A stretch of 64,000 bases of DNA from Caldifarciminota bacterium (GCA_024277525.1 JAJRUZ010000019.1:1-64000); one strand, 5' to 3'; shown: positions 17,458 to 27,657, counted from the stretch's first letter. Numbers and translations: made by a program. The notes: generated from the sequence alone by a model not told the origin.

Positions 17458-19905
17458 TCAAGGAAAAGCAATTTCCTCAAAATCAGTATAATTTTTGTTC
17501 CATAAAAACATTCCCAGCCCCGCAAATCCCTTTGTCCTTAAATCCTTTGAATTCTTTACGAAAATCCCGTCAGGCATTCCGAGACCCGAAGCAAAAAGAG
17601 AGATTTTAAAAGCATCCCTTATCTGATTTTTGTCCGAATAAATTATAAATAGATTCATATTTTTATAAGAAAAAGGATAGGAAGGATAGACAAATATTAA
17701 AAGGTCATCATAAATTCCGTATTTTTTAAAAATTTTTTGAGGCAATTTTTTAATAACTTCTTTCACTTCACCCTTAAAAGAATTCTTCTGCCCTATGAAT
17801 ATAACATTGTATTCTGATAACATTTTTTTATTAAATAAAGTATCAGGCAAAATTTTGACATTCATATTTCCTCTGAAAAGCAAGGAAAAGGAGAGAATCC
17901 GAGCAAGATGATAATTCCAGTTTATAATTCCTTCTGTCCCGGTTCGGAAACCGCTCCTGCTGCCTTTATCTTCTTGTGTACTGTAAATAATCAAAATTTT
18001 ATTCCTCAATATATTCTTTATAAGACCGGGATTTGATGGAAATTTTGAGGGCATTTTTCTGTTGAAATTTTTAATTTTTTTCCATTTTTTGTTTTTAATG
18101 AAAACGAATTTACCCGCATTCTTCAAATCAAAATTCTGACCATCAAGATTTAAAAATATTTTCTCAATTCCTAAGGAAGCAAGGTTTAATTCAAAGACAT
18201 TTATATTTTCGGTTTTAATAAAGATACTGTCTTTTTTTCTTTTAAATTTTAAAAATCCGGGATAAAAATATTTTTCGGGTTCCAGAATTTTAACATAATA
18301 AAATCTATTATTTACGCCCAGATCCGAAAAATGAAACTCAAAAGAATCTGGAACCCTCCTTTTATGTTTTTTGAAAAATTTTATTATTGTATCCGCATCA
18401 ACACAATCAACTCCCTCTGTTTCTTTTATGTTCCACCAGTGCTTCATTTCGGGTACTTCCCATAGATGAACTTTAATGCCGTTTTTCTTTAAAAGATTCA
18501 GCATAAACCTCGGATGAAAGGCAGGAACGGATTCATCTTCCCTGCCCTGAACTATCAGAAAGGGAACATTTAAGGCATTTCTTACAAACCTCTGAATGTC
18601 CTCTGTATATAAAACTCTCTCCCTTATACGAATCTGTTGAGGATTTCCGAAAAGACTTATTCCTTGAAGAAAATAGGGCACGTATGTTCTGAAAGATACC
18701 CACCCTGCAGAAGGAACAATTGCAGCAAACCTGTCCGCAAAATGAATTCCGTTAAAATAGGTTCCGTGTCCTCCCATTGAATGCCCTGTTAGATAAAACC
18801 TTTCTGTATCAACATTGAAGTTTTTCTTAACATAATCAATAACTTCCCATAAATCAAGCATTCCTAAATCCTGCCAGTCAAATCCGAAAGGTCTTCTGTT
18901 TGTGGGAGCAACAACGAACAGGGAATCCTTTTGTCTGTAAGCCCTTACCTGTCCGTATGCCTCAACACCTGCACCGTGAAGGGTAAATATGACGCCTTTT
19001 AAATAATTTCCTTTAACCTTAGGATACCTTAAACCGAAATACTGAACAGAGGAATCTATATTTGACAAAAATGTAATTTTCAGGGGTTCATCCTTTGATT
19101 TTACTTCAAGATAAAATTGAGCAAGAGTGTCAAAGTTTTCTCCTTCAATTCTTAAACTGAGATTTATTTTATCTCCTTTCTTTAATTTTTTTCTGAGCAA
19201 ACATTTGACTTTTGAATATTTTATTTCAAACGGCATTAAATAGTTAATCCTCCTTTCCTCTGTTTCCAGTTCACCGGCAAATGCCTTTATTTTTAAATCT
19301 TTGTATATTTTTTTTGTCGGATTTATAACCCAGAAACCTATATAAAATTCATAAATTGTATCCTCCAATATATCGGGAATTAAACTCCATCTTTTATTTT
19401 CATAAATAAACGGATATAAAGGAGCTTTTTCGAATCTCAATCTTATTTTTCCGCCCTCTCTGCCTGTAATTATTAAAATCCTGTGCCTTCCTTTGCTTAT
19501 ATATAAAGGAACAGGAACATCTTTATACTGATAAGGGTTTCCGGGATAGGGAATTGAATCTATGTAAAATTTAGATACCCTTTCGGGATAGGCAAGATAA
19601 AATCCTCCATCAAATATTGTATCAATATAGATATAAGAGACAGTGCTAAAGCTCCATCCGTGATAGGAATATTCCCTTTCCAGTTCTTTTTCATTTATCT
19701 TTATTTCAAAATACCCTTGAGAATCAACTTTTATTTCCTTCCACAAGAGAATCCCGTTTTCTGACAAGGTTGAATAAAAGGTGTCGTTTAATGAAATTAT
19801 ATATTTTTCTTCCCCGGGTGGATAAAGGAAATCCCTGCCTACATCCCTCATTCCTGATTGAAAAGGACCGAGAAAATAAATTTTTGATAATAATATAAGT
19901 ATCAT
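17458..19905 (-). CDS. Secreted alpha/beta-hydrolase (PHB-depolymerase/prolyl-oligopeptidase-like)
   Basis: An 815-residue exported esterase- or peptidase-like protein. Signal peptide at residues 1-18; beta-rich N-terminal part to about 290; alpha/beta-hydrolase domain at about 300-510. The nucleophile elbow is GHSMGG (Ser376), the oxyanion-side motif is FTLHGAG near 308, and the probable acid and base are in GREDESVPAFH and MKHWWNI. A C-terminal domain of unknown type follows. A REP-like copy at 17939-17960 is translated as SRSGFRTG near residue 650. ATG with a leaderless-type promoter. Substrate unknown; family assignment at fold level is solid. Confidence 0.8.
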   Translation of the reverse strand: MILILLSKIYFLGPFQSGMRDVGRDFLYPPGEEKYIISLNDTFYSTLSENGILLWKEIKVDSQGYFEIKINEKELEREYSYHGWSFSTVSYIYIDTIFDGGFYLAYPERVSKFYIDSIPYPGNPYQYKDVPVPLYISKGRHRILIITGREGGKIRLRFEKAPLYPFIYENKRWSLIPDILEDTIYEFYIGFWVINPTKKIYKDLKIKAFAGELETEERRINYLMPFEIKYSKVKCLLRKKLKKGDKINLSLRIEGENFDTLAQFYLEVKSKDEPLKITFLSNIDSSVQYFGLRYPKVKGNYLKGVIFTLHGAGVEAYGQVRAYRQKDSLFVVAPTNRRPFGFDWQDLGMLDLWEVIDYVKKNFNVDTERFYLTGHSMGGHGTYFNGIHFADRFAAIVPSAGWVSFRTYVPYFLQGISLFGNPQQIRIRERVLYTEDIQRFVRNALNVPFLIVQGREDESVPAFHPRFMLNLLKKNGIKVHLWEVPEMKHWWNIKETEGVDCVDADTIIKFFKKHKRRVPDSFEFHFSDLGVNNRFYYVKILEPEKYFYPGFLKFKRKKDSIFIKTENINVFELNLASLGIEKIFLNLDGQNFDLKNAGKFVFIKNKKWKKIKNFNRKMPSKFPSNPGLIKNILRNKILIIYSTQEDKGSRSGFRTGTEGIINWNYHLARILSFSLLFRGNMNVKILPDTLFNKKMLSEYNVIFIGQKNSFKGEVKEVIKKLPQKIFKKYGIYDDLLIFVYPSYPFSYKNMNLFIIYSDKNQIRDAFKISLFASGLGMPDGIFVKNSKDLRTKGFAGLGMFLWNKNYTDFEEIAFP
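17939..17960 (-). repeat. REP-like palindrome, copy 4 (diverged head)
   Basis: On the minus strand GCAGGAGCGG followed by the palindrome core TTTCCGAACCG: one mismatch in the head (GCAG for GTAG) and one at the end relative to copies 1-3. It is read in frame as RSGFRTG inside the hydrolase gene. Confidence 0.7.
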
Positions 19906-19912
19906 AACAAAA

Positions 19913-19942
19913 ATTTTATTTTCCTTTATTATTCGAATTCAA
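19913..19942 (-). promoter_or_regulatory. Promoter of the hydrolase gene, leaderless type
   Basis: On the minus strand TTGAAT (19937-19942), an 18-bp spacer, TAAAAT (19913-19918). The ATG follows 7 nt after the -10 box. Confidence 0.6.
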
Positions 19943-19976
19943 AAAATTTCATAGTCTAATAAATTCAAAGACATTT

Positions 19977-20183
19977 TTACTCTTTATAGATCCTTTTTAT
20001 TTTATAAATTTTTTCCTTAATTTTTTCCTTATAAATAAAAACATTTTCATCCATTTTATACTCCTTATCCGGTATTATAAGAGTCACTCTTATTGACCGA
20101 GAAATATCTCTTTCACCGATACTCCTCCCCCTGCCCGCGAAAAGCATTCCTAAAAAAACCGCTAAAATTATTAATTTTTTCAT
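19977..20183 (-). CDS. Small exported protein of unknown function
   Basis: Starting at ATG 20183 rather than the in-frame TTG at 20201 gives 68 residues: a signal peptide (KKLIILAVFLGMLFAGRG) and a short basic tail with repeated K/E/Y (KEYKMDENVFIYKEKIKEKIYKIKRIYKE). No homology recognised. It lies between the hydrolase gene and a sensor gene, with three TTGAC-type motifs in the 160-nt gap upstream. It may be a real small secreted peptide or a remnant. Confidence 0.5.
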   Translation of the reverse strand: MKKLIILAVFLGMLFAGRGRSIGERDISRSIRVTLIIPDKEYKMDENVFIYKEKIKEKIYKIKRIYKE

Positions 20184-20258
20184 CCATAATAATTTCAGCA
20201 ATTATCATTCCTGTTCAAAAATCTTACTGCGGTAGAGAAGTTTTTTAATAAAACAAAG

Positions 20259-20304
20259 TTGACGATATGTAAAAAAAATTTGACAATTTAAAGAAAAATT
20301 GACA
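20259..20304. repeat. Three iterated TTGAC(A/G) motifs in an intergenic gap
   Basis: TTGACG at 20259, TTGACA at 20280 and TTGACA at 20299, spaced 21 and 19 bp, about two helical turns apart. They lie in the gap between the small exported protein gene and the sensor gene. On the minus strand they read TGTCAA and lie upstream of the small gene. They could be an iterated operator or stacked -35 boxes. Confidence 0.35.
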
Positions 20305-20362
20305 AACTGATTTGAAAATTAAAAAATTATGTTATTTACACCTCCGGGGTATTGAAGAAATT

Positions 20363-21331
20363 TCAGCCCATTATTTGTTTCATCTTTTTTCTTATTATGT
20401 CCAGCCTCTTCTTTAATTCCTCCTGTTCCATCTTTTGGCTCAGAAGCTTTTGCCTTACTTCTTCCTCTTCTTTTTTTAATCTTTCAATTTCTTCCTCAAG
20501 TTGAGTCTTCCTTTGTTCTAACTCTTTAACTATTTTTCCTATGTCCGTTTCCTCAACTTTTTTTCTCTTTTCTTGAATTTCCGCATTCAACTTTTCGATC
20601 TCTTCCTGCAATTCCCTCTTTTTATCTTCAAGTTTGCTCACATTTTCTTTTGCCTCTTTTTCTGCTTTTTTCAGCGATTCATAAGTGAGGTATCTTTTCT
20701 GCCTGGATTCCAGAGCCTCCAATTTTTTACCCACAGGAGCAAAGATTAAAACCTGCGCCAGGATAAAAGCAAAAATTATCAACCCGATTAACAGACCTAC
20801 ATAAGGAAAAAGATTAAAGGAAGCAGTTGTAGCAGGAGAAAAAAGGTCTTTTATCAAGTTTGCACTGACACCAACCACAAGATTTCCGACCACCTTCTCT
20901 TTTCCTGCTGCCTCAAATTTTATAGGAGTCCTTATATAATAAAGTCCAAAATCTTCTTTATAATTTATCTGAGGAAACTTTCCCAAATTAACATCAATTC
21001 CGATTATATTTTTTAGCGGTTTTCCCTCCTCCTGCGGTTTTATGGAAGATATTATTTTACCATCCGAACCGCATATGGAAGCGTATTCAATTCCTTCAAC
21101 CTTTCTTAATTCTGCAACTATTTTCCCCAAGGTGGGTTTTTCATCCAAAATTATAGGATCAACAAGATTTTGGGCAAGAGTAAGAAGGACTCCTCCGAGT
21201 TGCTTTGACAAGAAGTAGTTGGTTTTATCAACCTTACTTGTTTTCTGGACATTCAAAAATCTCGGAGCTATCACAAAAGGAATACCAAAGATTAACAAAA
21301 TAATTATCAAAAATATTTTATATTTTCCCAT
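20363..21331 (-). CDS. Membrane sensor with periplasmic domain and long coiled coil, no kinase domain
   Basis: 322 residues: a transmembrane segment at 5-22, a periplasmic region of about 150 residues resembling single-Cache/PAS-like sensors (VEGIEYASICGSDGKIISSI, YYIRTPIKFEAAGKEKVVGNLVVGVS), a second transmembrane segment near 178-200, then about 115 residues of uninterrupted coiled coil rich in K, E and L. It ends without kinase, GGDEF or methyl-acceptor domains. It is divergent from a two-component operon, with promoters back to back in 49 bp, so it may signal to that kinase-like protein through the coiled coil. That link is inference. Confidence 0.7.
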   Translation of the reverse strand: MGKYKIFLIIILLIFGIPFVIAPRFLNVQKTSKVDKTNYFLSKQLGGVLLTLAQNLVDPIILDEKPTLGKIVAELRKVEGIEYASICGSDGKIISSIKPQEEGKPLKNIIGIDVNLGKFPQINYKEDFGLYYIRTPIKFEAAGKEKVVGNLVVGVSANLIKDLFSPATTASFNLFPYVGLLIGLIIFAFILAQVLIFAPVGKKLEALESRQKRYLTYESLKKAEKEAKENVSKLEDKKRELQEEIEKLNAEIQEKRKKVEETDIGKIVKELEQRKTQLEEEIERLKKEEEEVRQKLLSQKMEQEELKKRLDIIRKKMKQIMG

Positions 21332-21338
21332 ATCTATA

Positions 21339-21367
21339 ATTTTATGGAAAAAAAATTTTTAAGTCAA
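21339..21367 (-). promoter_or_regulatory. Promoter of the sensor gene, leaderless type
   Basis: On the minus strand TTGACT (21362-21367), a 17-bp spacer, TAAAAT (21339-21344), then 7 nt to the ATG. It overlaps the divergent promoter of the REC-kinase gene. Confidence 0.6.
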
Positions 21368-21374
21368 GTAAAAT
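21345..21374 (+). promoter_or_regulatory. Promoter of the REC-kinase-like operon, leaderless type
   Basis: TGGAAA (21345-21350), an 18-bp spacer, TAAAAT (21369-21374), then 6 nt to the ATG at 21381. The -35 is weak but is the same hexamer as for hsp20. Confidence 0.4.
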
Positions 21375-21380
21375 ATAAAT

Positions 21381-22898
21381 ATGAAAATACTTGTTGTAGA
21401 TGACGAAAAAGATGTTTTGTTTGCGGTATCCGCCCTTCTTAATTCCTTGGGATATTCAGTGGATACTGCAAGTTCAGGCAAGGAAGGGCTCGAAAAAATG
21501 AGAATGAATAACTTTGATGTGGTTTTTCTTGATATAAAAATGCCTGAAATGGACGGAATCGAAGTTCTTAAAAAAATTAAGGACAGAAATATAGATGTCA
21601 TACCGATTATTTTAACCGCATACGGAGAACTTCATACTGCAATAGAGGCGGTCAAATACGGTGCCTATGATTTTCTTGAGAAACCCGTTACCAGGGAAAT
21701 GCTCAAATTTGCGGTTGAAAGAGCGAAAAAAAGAAAAGAAATCGAAGAAAAAATACTCAGATACCGTGAGTATGAATATTTTTACAATATATGGCACAGT
21801 TTAATAAAAATACATGAATTCAAACCTTTACTTGAAGAAATCCCGAAGGTCCTGTATGATGCCTTTGAAAATAAGTTTAAAATATACCTTATACTGCTTT
21901 TGCCTTTTGAGGAAATTTTTTCTTTTCCGCCCGAAACAGAATATGACATAGGAAGTCTGAAGGAAATTCTTGAAGAACCGAAAAAAATAGGAGAGGAAGG
22001 GATAACAAAAATCTCAAAGATAGAAAACAAACAAATTCTGACACGTTATTACAAACCAGAAGATAATTTATTTTTTATATTTGCTCTGGAAAATGAAGAA
22101 AAAATTAAAGAAGACATAATAAAAAAATTTGAATTCTTATCAGATGAAATTTCTACACTTGTAACAAAGAATTATCTTTCTCATAGATTAAATGAAGCCC
22201 TTACAAAATTAAGGAATATTCACCTTCATTCAATCAAAACAGGTACATTGAGTTTGCTTGTTGAACTGGGTTCTGAATTTTTCAAAAATATCATTTCTCC
22301 GCTTGAAATGGCTGAAAAGGAAATGGAAATCCTGAAAGAAAGAACTAAGGATGTACCTGTTTCCTCCTTAATTGCATCCATAGAAAGCAAACTCAACGAG
22401 TTAAAAAATACTTTTGAAATACTCAGAAGCATAACCGGGCTCGAGAAATTTCAGACCGAAAAAGTAAATGTTGATGAGATTATCCAGATTGCCTATTCTG
22501 TTGTCTCGGACAGAATGAAAAGTTTGGACATCACTTTTGAAAGAATAGGAGAAGAGAATTTAAAAATAATTGCAAATCCCTCTGCTATTGAATCGGCACT
22601 TGTGCATATTCTTTTAAATTCCATAGACGCAATGCCTCTTGGAGGAAAAATTATAATTGAAACAGAGAAAAAAGACGATAATGTGATAATAAGGGTTATT
22701 GATAACGGAGAGGGAATTGATTCAGACATTATGGAAAGAATCTTTGAACCCTTCTTTACCACAAAAAGAGAAAAAGGCGGAACAGGTCTGGGTCTAACAA
22801 GTGCAAAATGGCTTGTGGAAAAAATGGGAGGTAAAATAGAAATTGAAAGTAAGAAGGGATTGGGGACAAAAGTAAGTATATATCTTAAATCTGCATGA
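21381..22898 (+). CDS. Receiver-domain/histidine-kinase-like protein with degenerate phosphoacceptor
   Basis: 505 residues. The N-terminal receiver domain is intact (D7/D8, phospho-Asp51 in FLDIKMPEMDG, T79, K101). A linker of about 150 residues resembles GAF- or PAS-like sensing. The C-terminal HATPase domain is intact, with N-box NSIDAM, DNGEGI and GTGLGL near 415-475. In the helix where HisKA normally has the HE..NP motif, the sequence is VELGSEFFKNIISPLE, with Ser298 where His is expected. Either it does not autophosphorylate conventionally or it uses a nearby His (281, 283). It overlaps the NtrC-like gene by 4 nt. Confidence 0.85.
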   Translation: MKILVVDDEKDVLFAVSALLNSLGYSVDTASSGKEGLEKMRMNNFDVVFLDIKMPEMDGIEVLKKIKDRNIDVIPIILTAYGELHTAIEAVKYGAYDFLEKPVTREMLKFAVERAKKRKEIEEKILRYREYEYFYNIWHSLIKIHEFKPLLEEIPKVLYDAFENKFKIYLILLLPFEEIFSFPPETEYDIGSLKEILEEPKKIGEEGITKISKIENKQILTRYYKPEDNLFFIFALENEEKIKEDIIKKFEFLSDEISTLVTKNYLSHRLNEALTKLRNIHLHSIKTGTLSLLVELGSEFFKNIISPLEMAEKEMEILKERTKDVPVSSLIASIESKLNELKNTFEILRSITGLEKFQTEKVNVDEIIQIAYSVVSDRMKSLDITFERIGEENLKIIANPSAIESALVHILLNSIDAMPLGGKIIIETEKKDDNVIIRVIDNGEGIDSDIMERIFEPFFTTKREKGGTGLGLTSAKWLVEKMGGKIEIESKKGLGTKVSIYLKSA

Positions 22899-24250
22899 AA
22901 AAGGTCGTATGTATTGAAGATGATAAAAATGTCTTGTTCTTTCTCGAAAGTTTTTTAAAAAGTGAAGGATATGAACCTGTATGTTTTGATGATCCTGTGG
23001 TTGCACTTAAGCATTTAAAAAATCATGAAGAAGAATATCCTTTAATTATAACAGATGTCAAAATGCCGGTAATTGATGGAATAAAACTTCTGGAAGAAAT
23101 AAGAAAGGAAGGGATAAAATCGAGTGTAATAGTAATAACAGCCTACGGAGAGATTGAGGATGCCGTTAGAGCAATGAGATTGGGAGCAACATCTTATCTT
23201 CAAAAACCCCTGAAAGCAGAGGAACTTGTTGTGCATATAGAAAAAGCATTTCAGGAATATAATAATAAACTTGAACTCGAAAACCTGAAAGAAAGAGTTG
23301 AGGAGATTGAGGAAAGAAATTTTTTAAGTATAAGGTCTTTAAAAATGAGGAAAATTCTTACCCTTGCCAGGAAGGCGGCAAAATCTGATGCTCCTATATA
23401 TATTACCGGTGAAAGCGGAGTGGGAAAAGAGGTAATAGCCAGATTCATACACAGAAACTCATTCAGAAATAAGGGACCGTTTATAACTTTGGATTGCGGA
23501 GCAATTCCGGAAACATTACTTGAAAATGAACTCTTCGGACATGTAAAAGGAGCATTTACCGGTGCAACATCTTACAAAAAAGGCTTATTTGAGTTGGCTG
23601 ATAAAGGTACGCTCTTTCTTGATGAGTTAACAAATGCTCCGCTCAATATTCAGGCAAAATTACTCAGAGCAATTGAGACAAAGACATTCATGCCCTTGGG
23701 CTCAACCGAATATAAAACTTCTGATGTCAGAATAATAGCAGCCTCTCTCTTACCTCCTGAAGAAGCACTTAAGAGAGGTAAATTAAGGGAAGACCTTTAT
23801 TATCGTCTGAAGGTTTTTTTAATAGAAATACCCCCTTTAAGGGAAAGAAGGGAAGATATTTTGCCCCTTGCAAGACATTTTATAAATGAATTAGAGAAAA
23901 AATATAAAAAAGGGATCAAAAGTATAACAAGGGAAGCAATAGAAATACTCGTCAATCACTCCTGGCCCGGAAATGTGAGAGAATTGAAAAATGTAATAGA
24001 ATACGCGTATATAATGGCTGAAAAAAACAAAATAGAAGCAAAACATATCCCTTTGCAGATAATATTAAATGAAACAAAAAATCTTGATGTGAATTATAAA
24101 AAGGCAAAAGAACAATTTGAGAAAATTTACTTTTTAAAACTACTCGAAAATTCGGGTTATAATATTAACAGGGCATCCAAATTGTCCGGTCTTTCAAGAC
24201 AACTTATTTACAATAAATTGAAAAAATATAAATTACCCTTCAAAAAATAA
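22895..24250 (+). CDS. Sigma-54-dependent response regulator, NtrC family
   Basis: 451 residues: receiver domain with Asp54 (ITDVKMPVIDG) and Lys104; AAA+ domain with Walker A GESGVGKE at 172-179, the sigma-54-contacting loop GAFTGA at 219-224 and Walker B TLFLDEL near 239; then NVRELKN and a C-terminal Fis-type HTH (NINRASKLSGLSRQLIYNKLKKY). It implies sigma-54 elsewhere in the genome. Cotranscribed with the kinase-like protein, its likely partner. It heads a run of housekeeping genes. Targets unknown. Confidence 0.94.
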   Translation: MKKVVCIEDDKNVLFFLESFLKSEGYEPVCFDDPVVALKHLKNHEEEYPLIITDVKMPVIDGIKLLEEIRKEGIKSSVIVITAYGEIEDAVRAMRLGATSYLQKPLKAEELVVHIEKAFQEYNNKLELENLKERVEEIEERNFLSIRSLKMRKILTLARKAAKSDAPIYITGESGVGKEVIARFIHRNSFRNKGPFITLDCGAIPETLLENELFGHVKGAFTGATSYKKGLFELADKGTLFLDELTNAPLNIQAKLLRAIETKTFMPLGSTEYKTSDVRIIAASLLPPEEALKRGKLREDLYYRLKVFLIEIPPLRERREDILPLARHFINELEKKYKKGIKSITREAIEILVNHSWPGNVRELKNVIEYAYIMAEKNKIEAKHIPLQIILNETKNLDVNYKKAKEQFEKIYFLKLLENSGYNINRASKLSGLSRQLIYNKLKKYKLPFKK

Positions 24251-24745
24251 TGCCCTATCTTTATATAGCAGGCGGAAAATTGAAAGGCAAAAGAATCTAC
24301 ACACCATCATTTATAAGACCCACACAAAAAAAAGTGAAGAAAGCAATTTTTGACATACTCGGATACAAAATTTTAAATTCTTTGTTTCTTGATTTATTTG
24401 CGGGTTCCGGAAATATAGGAATAGAAGCAATTTCAAGGGGATGTAAATCATGTTTTTTTGTGGAAAAAAATGAAAAATGTGTAAGTATAATAAAAAAAAA
24501 TTTAAATGATTTGAAAATCTCCGATTCTTTTAAAATAGTGAGAAGAGATGCTTCAAAGTTTGTAAATTCCGTTAAATCAAAATTTGATATAATTTTTGCT
24601 GATCCGCCTTATAATTACAAATTGAAAAGAAGATTCGTAGAGGATGTAATTAAAATATTGAGTAGAAACGGAATTTTTATTTTGGAGATTTCGAAAAGAG
24701 AAAAAACAAATGAATTTGATGATTTAATTAAAAGGGAGGAAATGT

Positions 24746-25701
<956 letters not shown>

Positions 25702-25707
25702 CTTATC

Positions 25708-26208
25708 TTGGAACTCAAAATTTTGTCAGACATTGCAATCATAGGGTTGCCTAACAGCGGAAAATCCACTTTATTGAATAAATTAGCAGGAACACATGTA
25801 AAAGCCGCTGATTACCCCTTTACAACCCTTACACCGAACATAGGAGTAAAAAGGGATGAAAAAATGAGAAAATTTACAATATGTGAAATTCCGGGAATAA
25901 CAGAAGGAGCAAGTGAAGGTAAAGGTCTCGGACTTTTATTTTTAAGACACATTGAAAGGGCAAAGGCTCTTATTTTTTTAATTGACGGAACATCTGAAAA
26001 TCCTGAAAGAGACTATGAAATATTATTAAAAGAGATAAAAAAATACAACCCCCGGATATTGAAAAAAAAGCATATTTTGGTTTTAAATAAAAAAGACCTG
26101 GATGGTTTTAGAAATCCTTTTAAAAATAAAGTGATTGAGGTTTCCGCAAAAACCGGTGAAGGGCTTAATGAACTGGACGAAAAAATAAAGGAGCTTTTAA
26201 ATGAATGA
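25708..26208 (+). CDS. obg: Obg GTPase domain (obg 3' part, in frame after TAA)
   Basis: In frame with the Obg N-terminal part. From TTG 25708 it gives 166 residues: G1 GLPNSGKST, G2 region DYPFTTLTPNIG, G4 LNKKDL and G5 SAKTG. G3 reads EIPG instead of DIPG, an unusual Asp-to-Glu change in a near-invariant position. No OCT domain follows, as in minimal Obg proteins. GGGGAGGAG just upstream could support reinitiation at the TTG, making this a two-subunit Obg. A sequencing error at the TAA is the simpler alternative. Confidence 0.88.
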   Translation: MELKILSDIAIIGLPNSGKSTLLNKLAGTHVKAADYPFTTLTPNIGVKRDEKMRKFTICEIPGITEGASEGKGLGLLFLRHIERAKALIFLIDGTSENPERDYEILLKEIKKYNPRILKKKHILVLNKKDLDGFRNPFKNKVIEVSAKTGEGLNELDEKIKELLNE

Positions 26209-26656
26209 AATTATAAGAACAATTGAAGAAATAAAAAAACTGGAGGAAAAAAGGGAGCCTGAAAAGATACTTCCCTATTTATCCCATCCGAGTTTTCTTG
26301 TAAGGGAGAGAGCGGCAAAAGCGATTTCAAAAACAGGAAAACACCTGAGGGAAAAAATTGTGGAAATACTCGAAAACGGTTTCTGGTATGAAAAAGCAGC
26401 AACACTTGAAATTCTGGGTGAATGGGCTAATGAAAAAGATATAAATCTATTTGTAAGGTTTTTAAATGATAAAAACAGTTTAATAAGAGAAAAAGCTGCC
26501 CTTTCTTTGTTTAGCACAATTAAAAGATTACCCGCTCTTCCGCAGGATTTTAATCCGAATATATTGAAAAAAGTAAGGGAGATATTTTTATCTGTCCAGA
26601 AAAAAGAAATGGCTGATGAAATTTTAGCATTGTATAGAGAATTTTTCAACAAATGA
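26201..26656 (+). CDS. HEAT-repeat protein
   Basis: A 151-residue helical protein with two to three HEAT-like units (LPYLSHPSFLVRERAAKAISKTG, LEILGEWANEKDINLFVRFLNDKNSLIREKAALSLF). There is no catalytic motif. It overlaps the 3' end of obg by 8 nt and dprA by 4 nt, so it is translated as part of the operon. Probably a protein-interaction scaffold; partner unknown. Confidence 0.75.
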   Translation: MNEIIRTIEEIKKLEEKREPEKILPYLSHPSFLVRERAAKAISKTGKHLREKIVEILENGFWYEKAATLEILGEWANEKDINLFVRFLNDKNSLIREKAALSLFSTIKRLPALPQDFNPNILKKVREIFLSVQKKEMADEILALYREFFNK

Positions 26657-27657
26657 AGTTGGAAGAAATAGTTGCTTTAACTTTTGAGAGATTTAAAAAT
26701 GATGAGATAAAGAGAATGGTCAAAGAAAAAAGAATTGAAAAAGAGCCAAAAAAAGAGAATATATTAAAAGCACAAAGAATTCTTGAAGAATGTGAGAAGA
26801 AAAAAATTAAGATTTTGACCTTTATGGATAAGGAGTATCCTGTTGAATTTACAATTCCTTATTATCCGCCTTTGGTTTTATATTACAGGGGTCAGCCTTC
26901 GGTTTTAAAAAAGAGAAGGAAAATAGCAATAATCGGGACGAGAAAACCTACAAAATACGGAAGAGATGTTGCTTATATTTTTTCAAAAAAATTATCTTTA
27001 AACGGAGTTGTAATTGTGAGCGGTGGGGCAAGGGGTATTGACACGATGGCACATAAAGGAGCAATTGATGGAACAGGTGAAACGGTGTGTATATTGGGAT
27101 CAGGAATTGATGTTCCCTATCCGCCGGAAAATAAGAGAGTTTTCAGACAGATAGAAGAAAAGGGGATATTAATTTCGGAGTATCCTCCGGGTACAAAGCC
27201 ATTTGCTTATCATTTTCCGATGAGAAACAGATTGATTGCTTCCTTATCCGAGGGGGTGGTGGTGGTTGAAGCAGGGGAAAAATCAGGGACTTTCATAACC
27301 GTGAAATGGGCGCTTGATATAGGAAGGGACATCTTTGCGATACCAGGTGATATATTTTCAAAAAAGAGCAAAGGTCCCAATTTTCTTATAAGGGAAGGAG
27401 CAAGGTTAATATCAACTCCAGAGGAACTTCTTTATGATATGGGAATAGAAATACTTAAAGAAGAAAAAAAAGAAATAGAATTAAAAGGAATCGAAAAAGA
27501 AATATATGAATTTTTAAAAGAAAAGGGAAGAAAGAGTGTGGATGAAATTAAATCATATGTTAATAAAAATACCGGGGAGGTTTTATCCGCTCTTTTAAAT
27601 CTTGAAATTAAAGGAATTGTAAGAAACGAGGGTTTCGGAATATATTCTTTAAAATGA
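26653..27657 (+). CDS. dprA: DNA-processing protein DprA
   Basis: Loads RecA on incoming single-stranded DNA in natural transformation. The 334-residue protein has a Rossmann-fold core: IAIIGTRKPTKYGRDVA near 95, VSGGARGIDTMAHKGAIDG near 122, ILGSGIDVPYPPENK, SEYPPGT, FPMRNRLIASLSEGVVVVEAG near 195, and a C-terminal winged-helix-like segment (EIYEFLKEKGRKSVDEIKSYV). Last gene of the plus-strand operon. Together with radC elsewhere it hints at competence or DNA-repair capacity. Confidence 0.94.
   Translation: MKLEEIVALTFERFKNDEIKRMVKEKRIEKEPKKENILKAQRILEECEKKKIKILTFMDKEYPVEFTIPYYPPLVLYYRGQPSVLKKRRKIAIIGTRKPTKYGRDVAYIFSKKLSLNGVVIVSGGARGIDTMAHKGAIDGTGETVCILGSGIDVPYPPENKRVFRQIEEKGILISEYPPGTKPFAYHFPMRNRLIASLSEGVVVVEAGEKSGTFITVKWALDIGRDIFAIPGDIFSKKSKGPNFLIREGARLISTPEELLYDMGIEILKEEKKEIELKGIEKEIYEFLKEKGRKSVDEIKSYVNKNTGEVLSALLNLEIKGIVRNEGFGIYSLK

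Noticed and set aside
22895-24250. Sigma-54 (-24/-12) promoters as targets of the NtrC-like regulator
   Set aside because: I found no convincing TGGCAC-N5-TTGC match upstream of any gene in the window, so no target is claimed.
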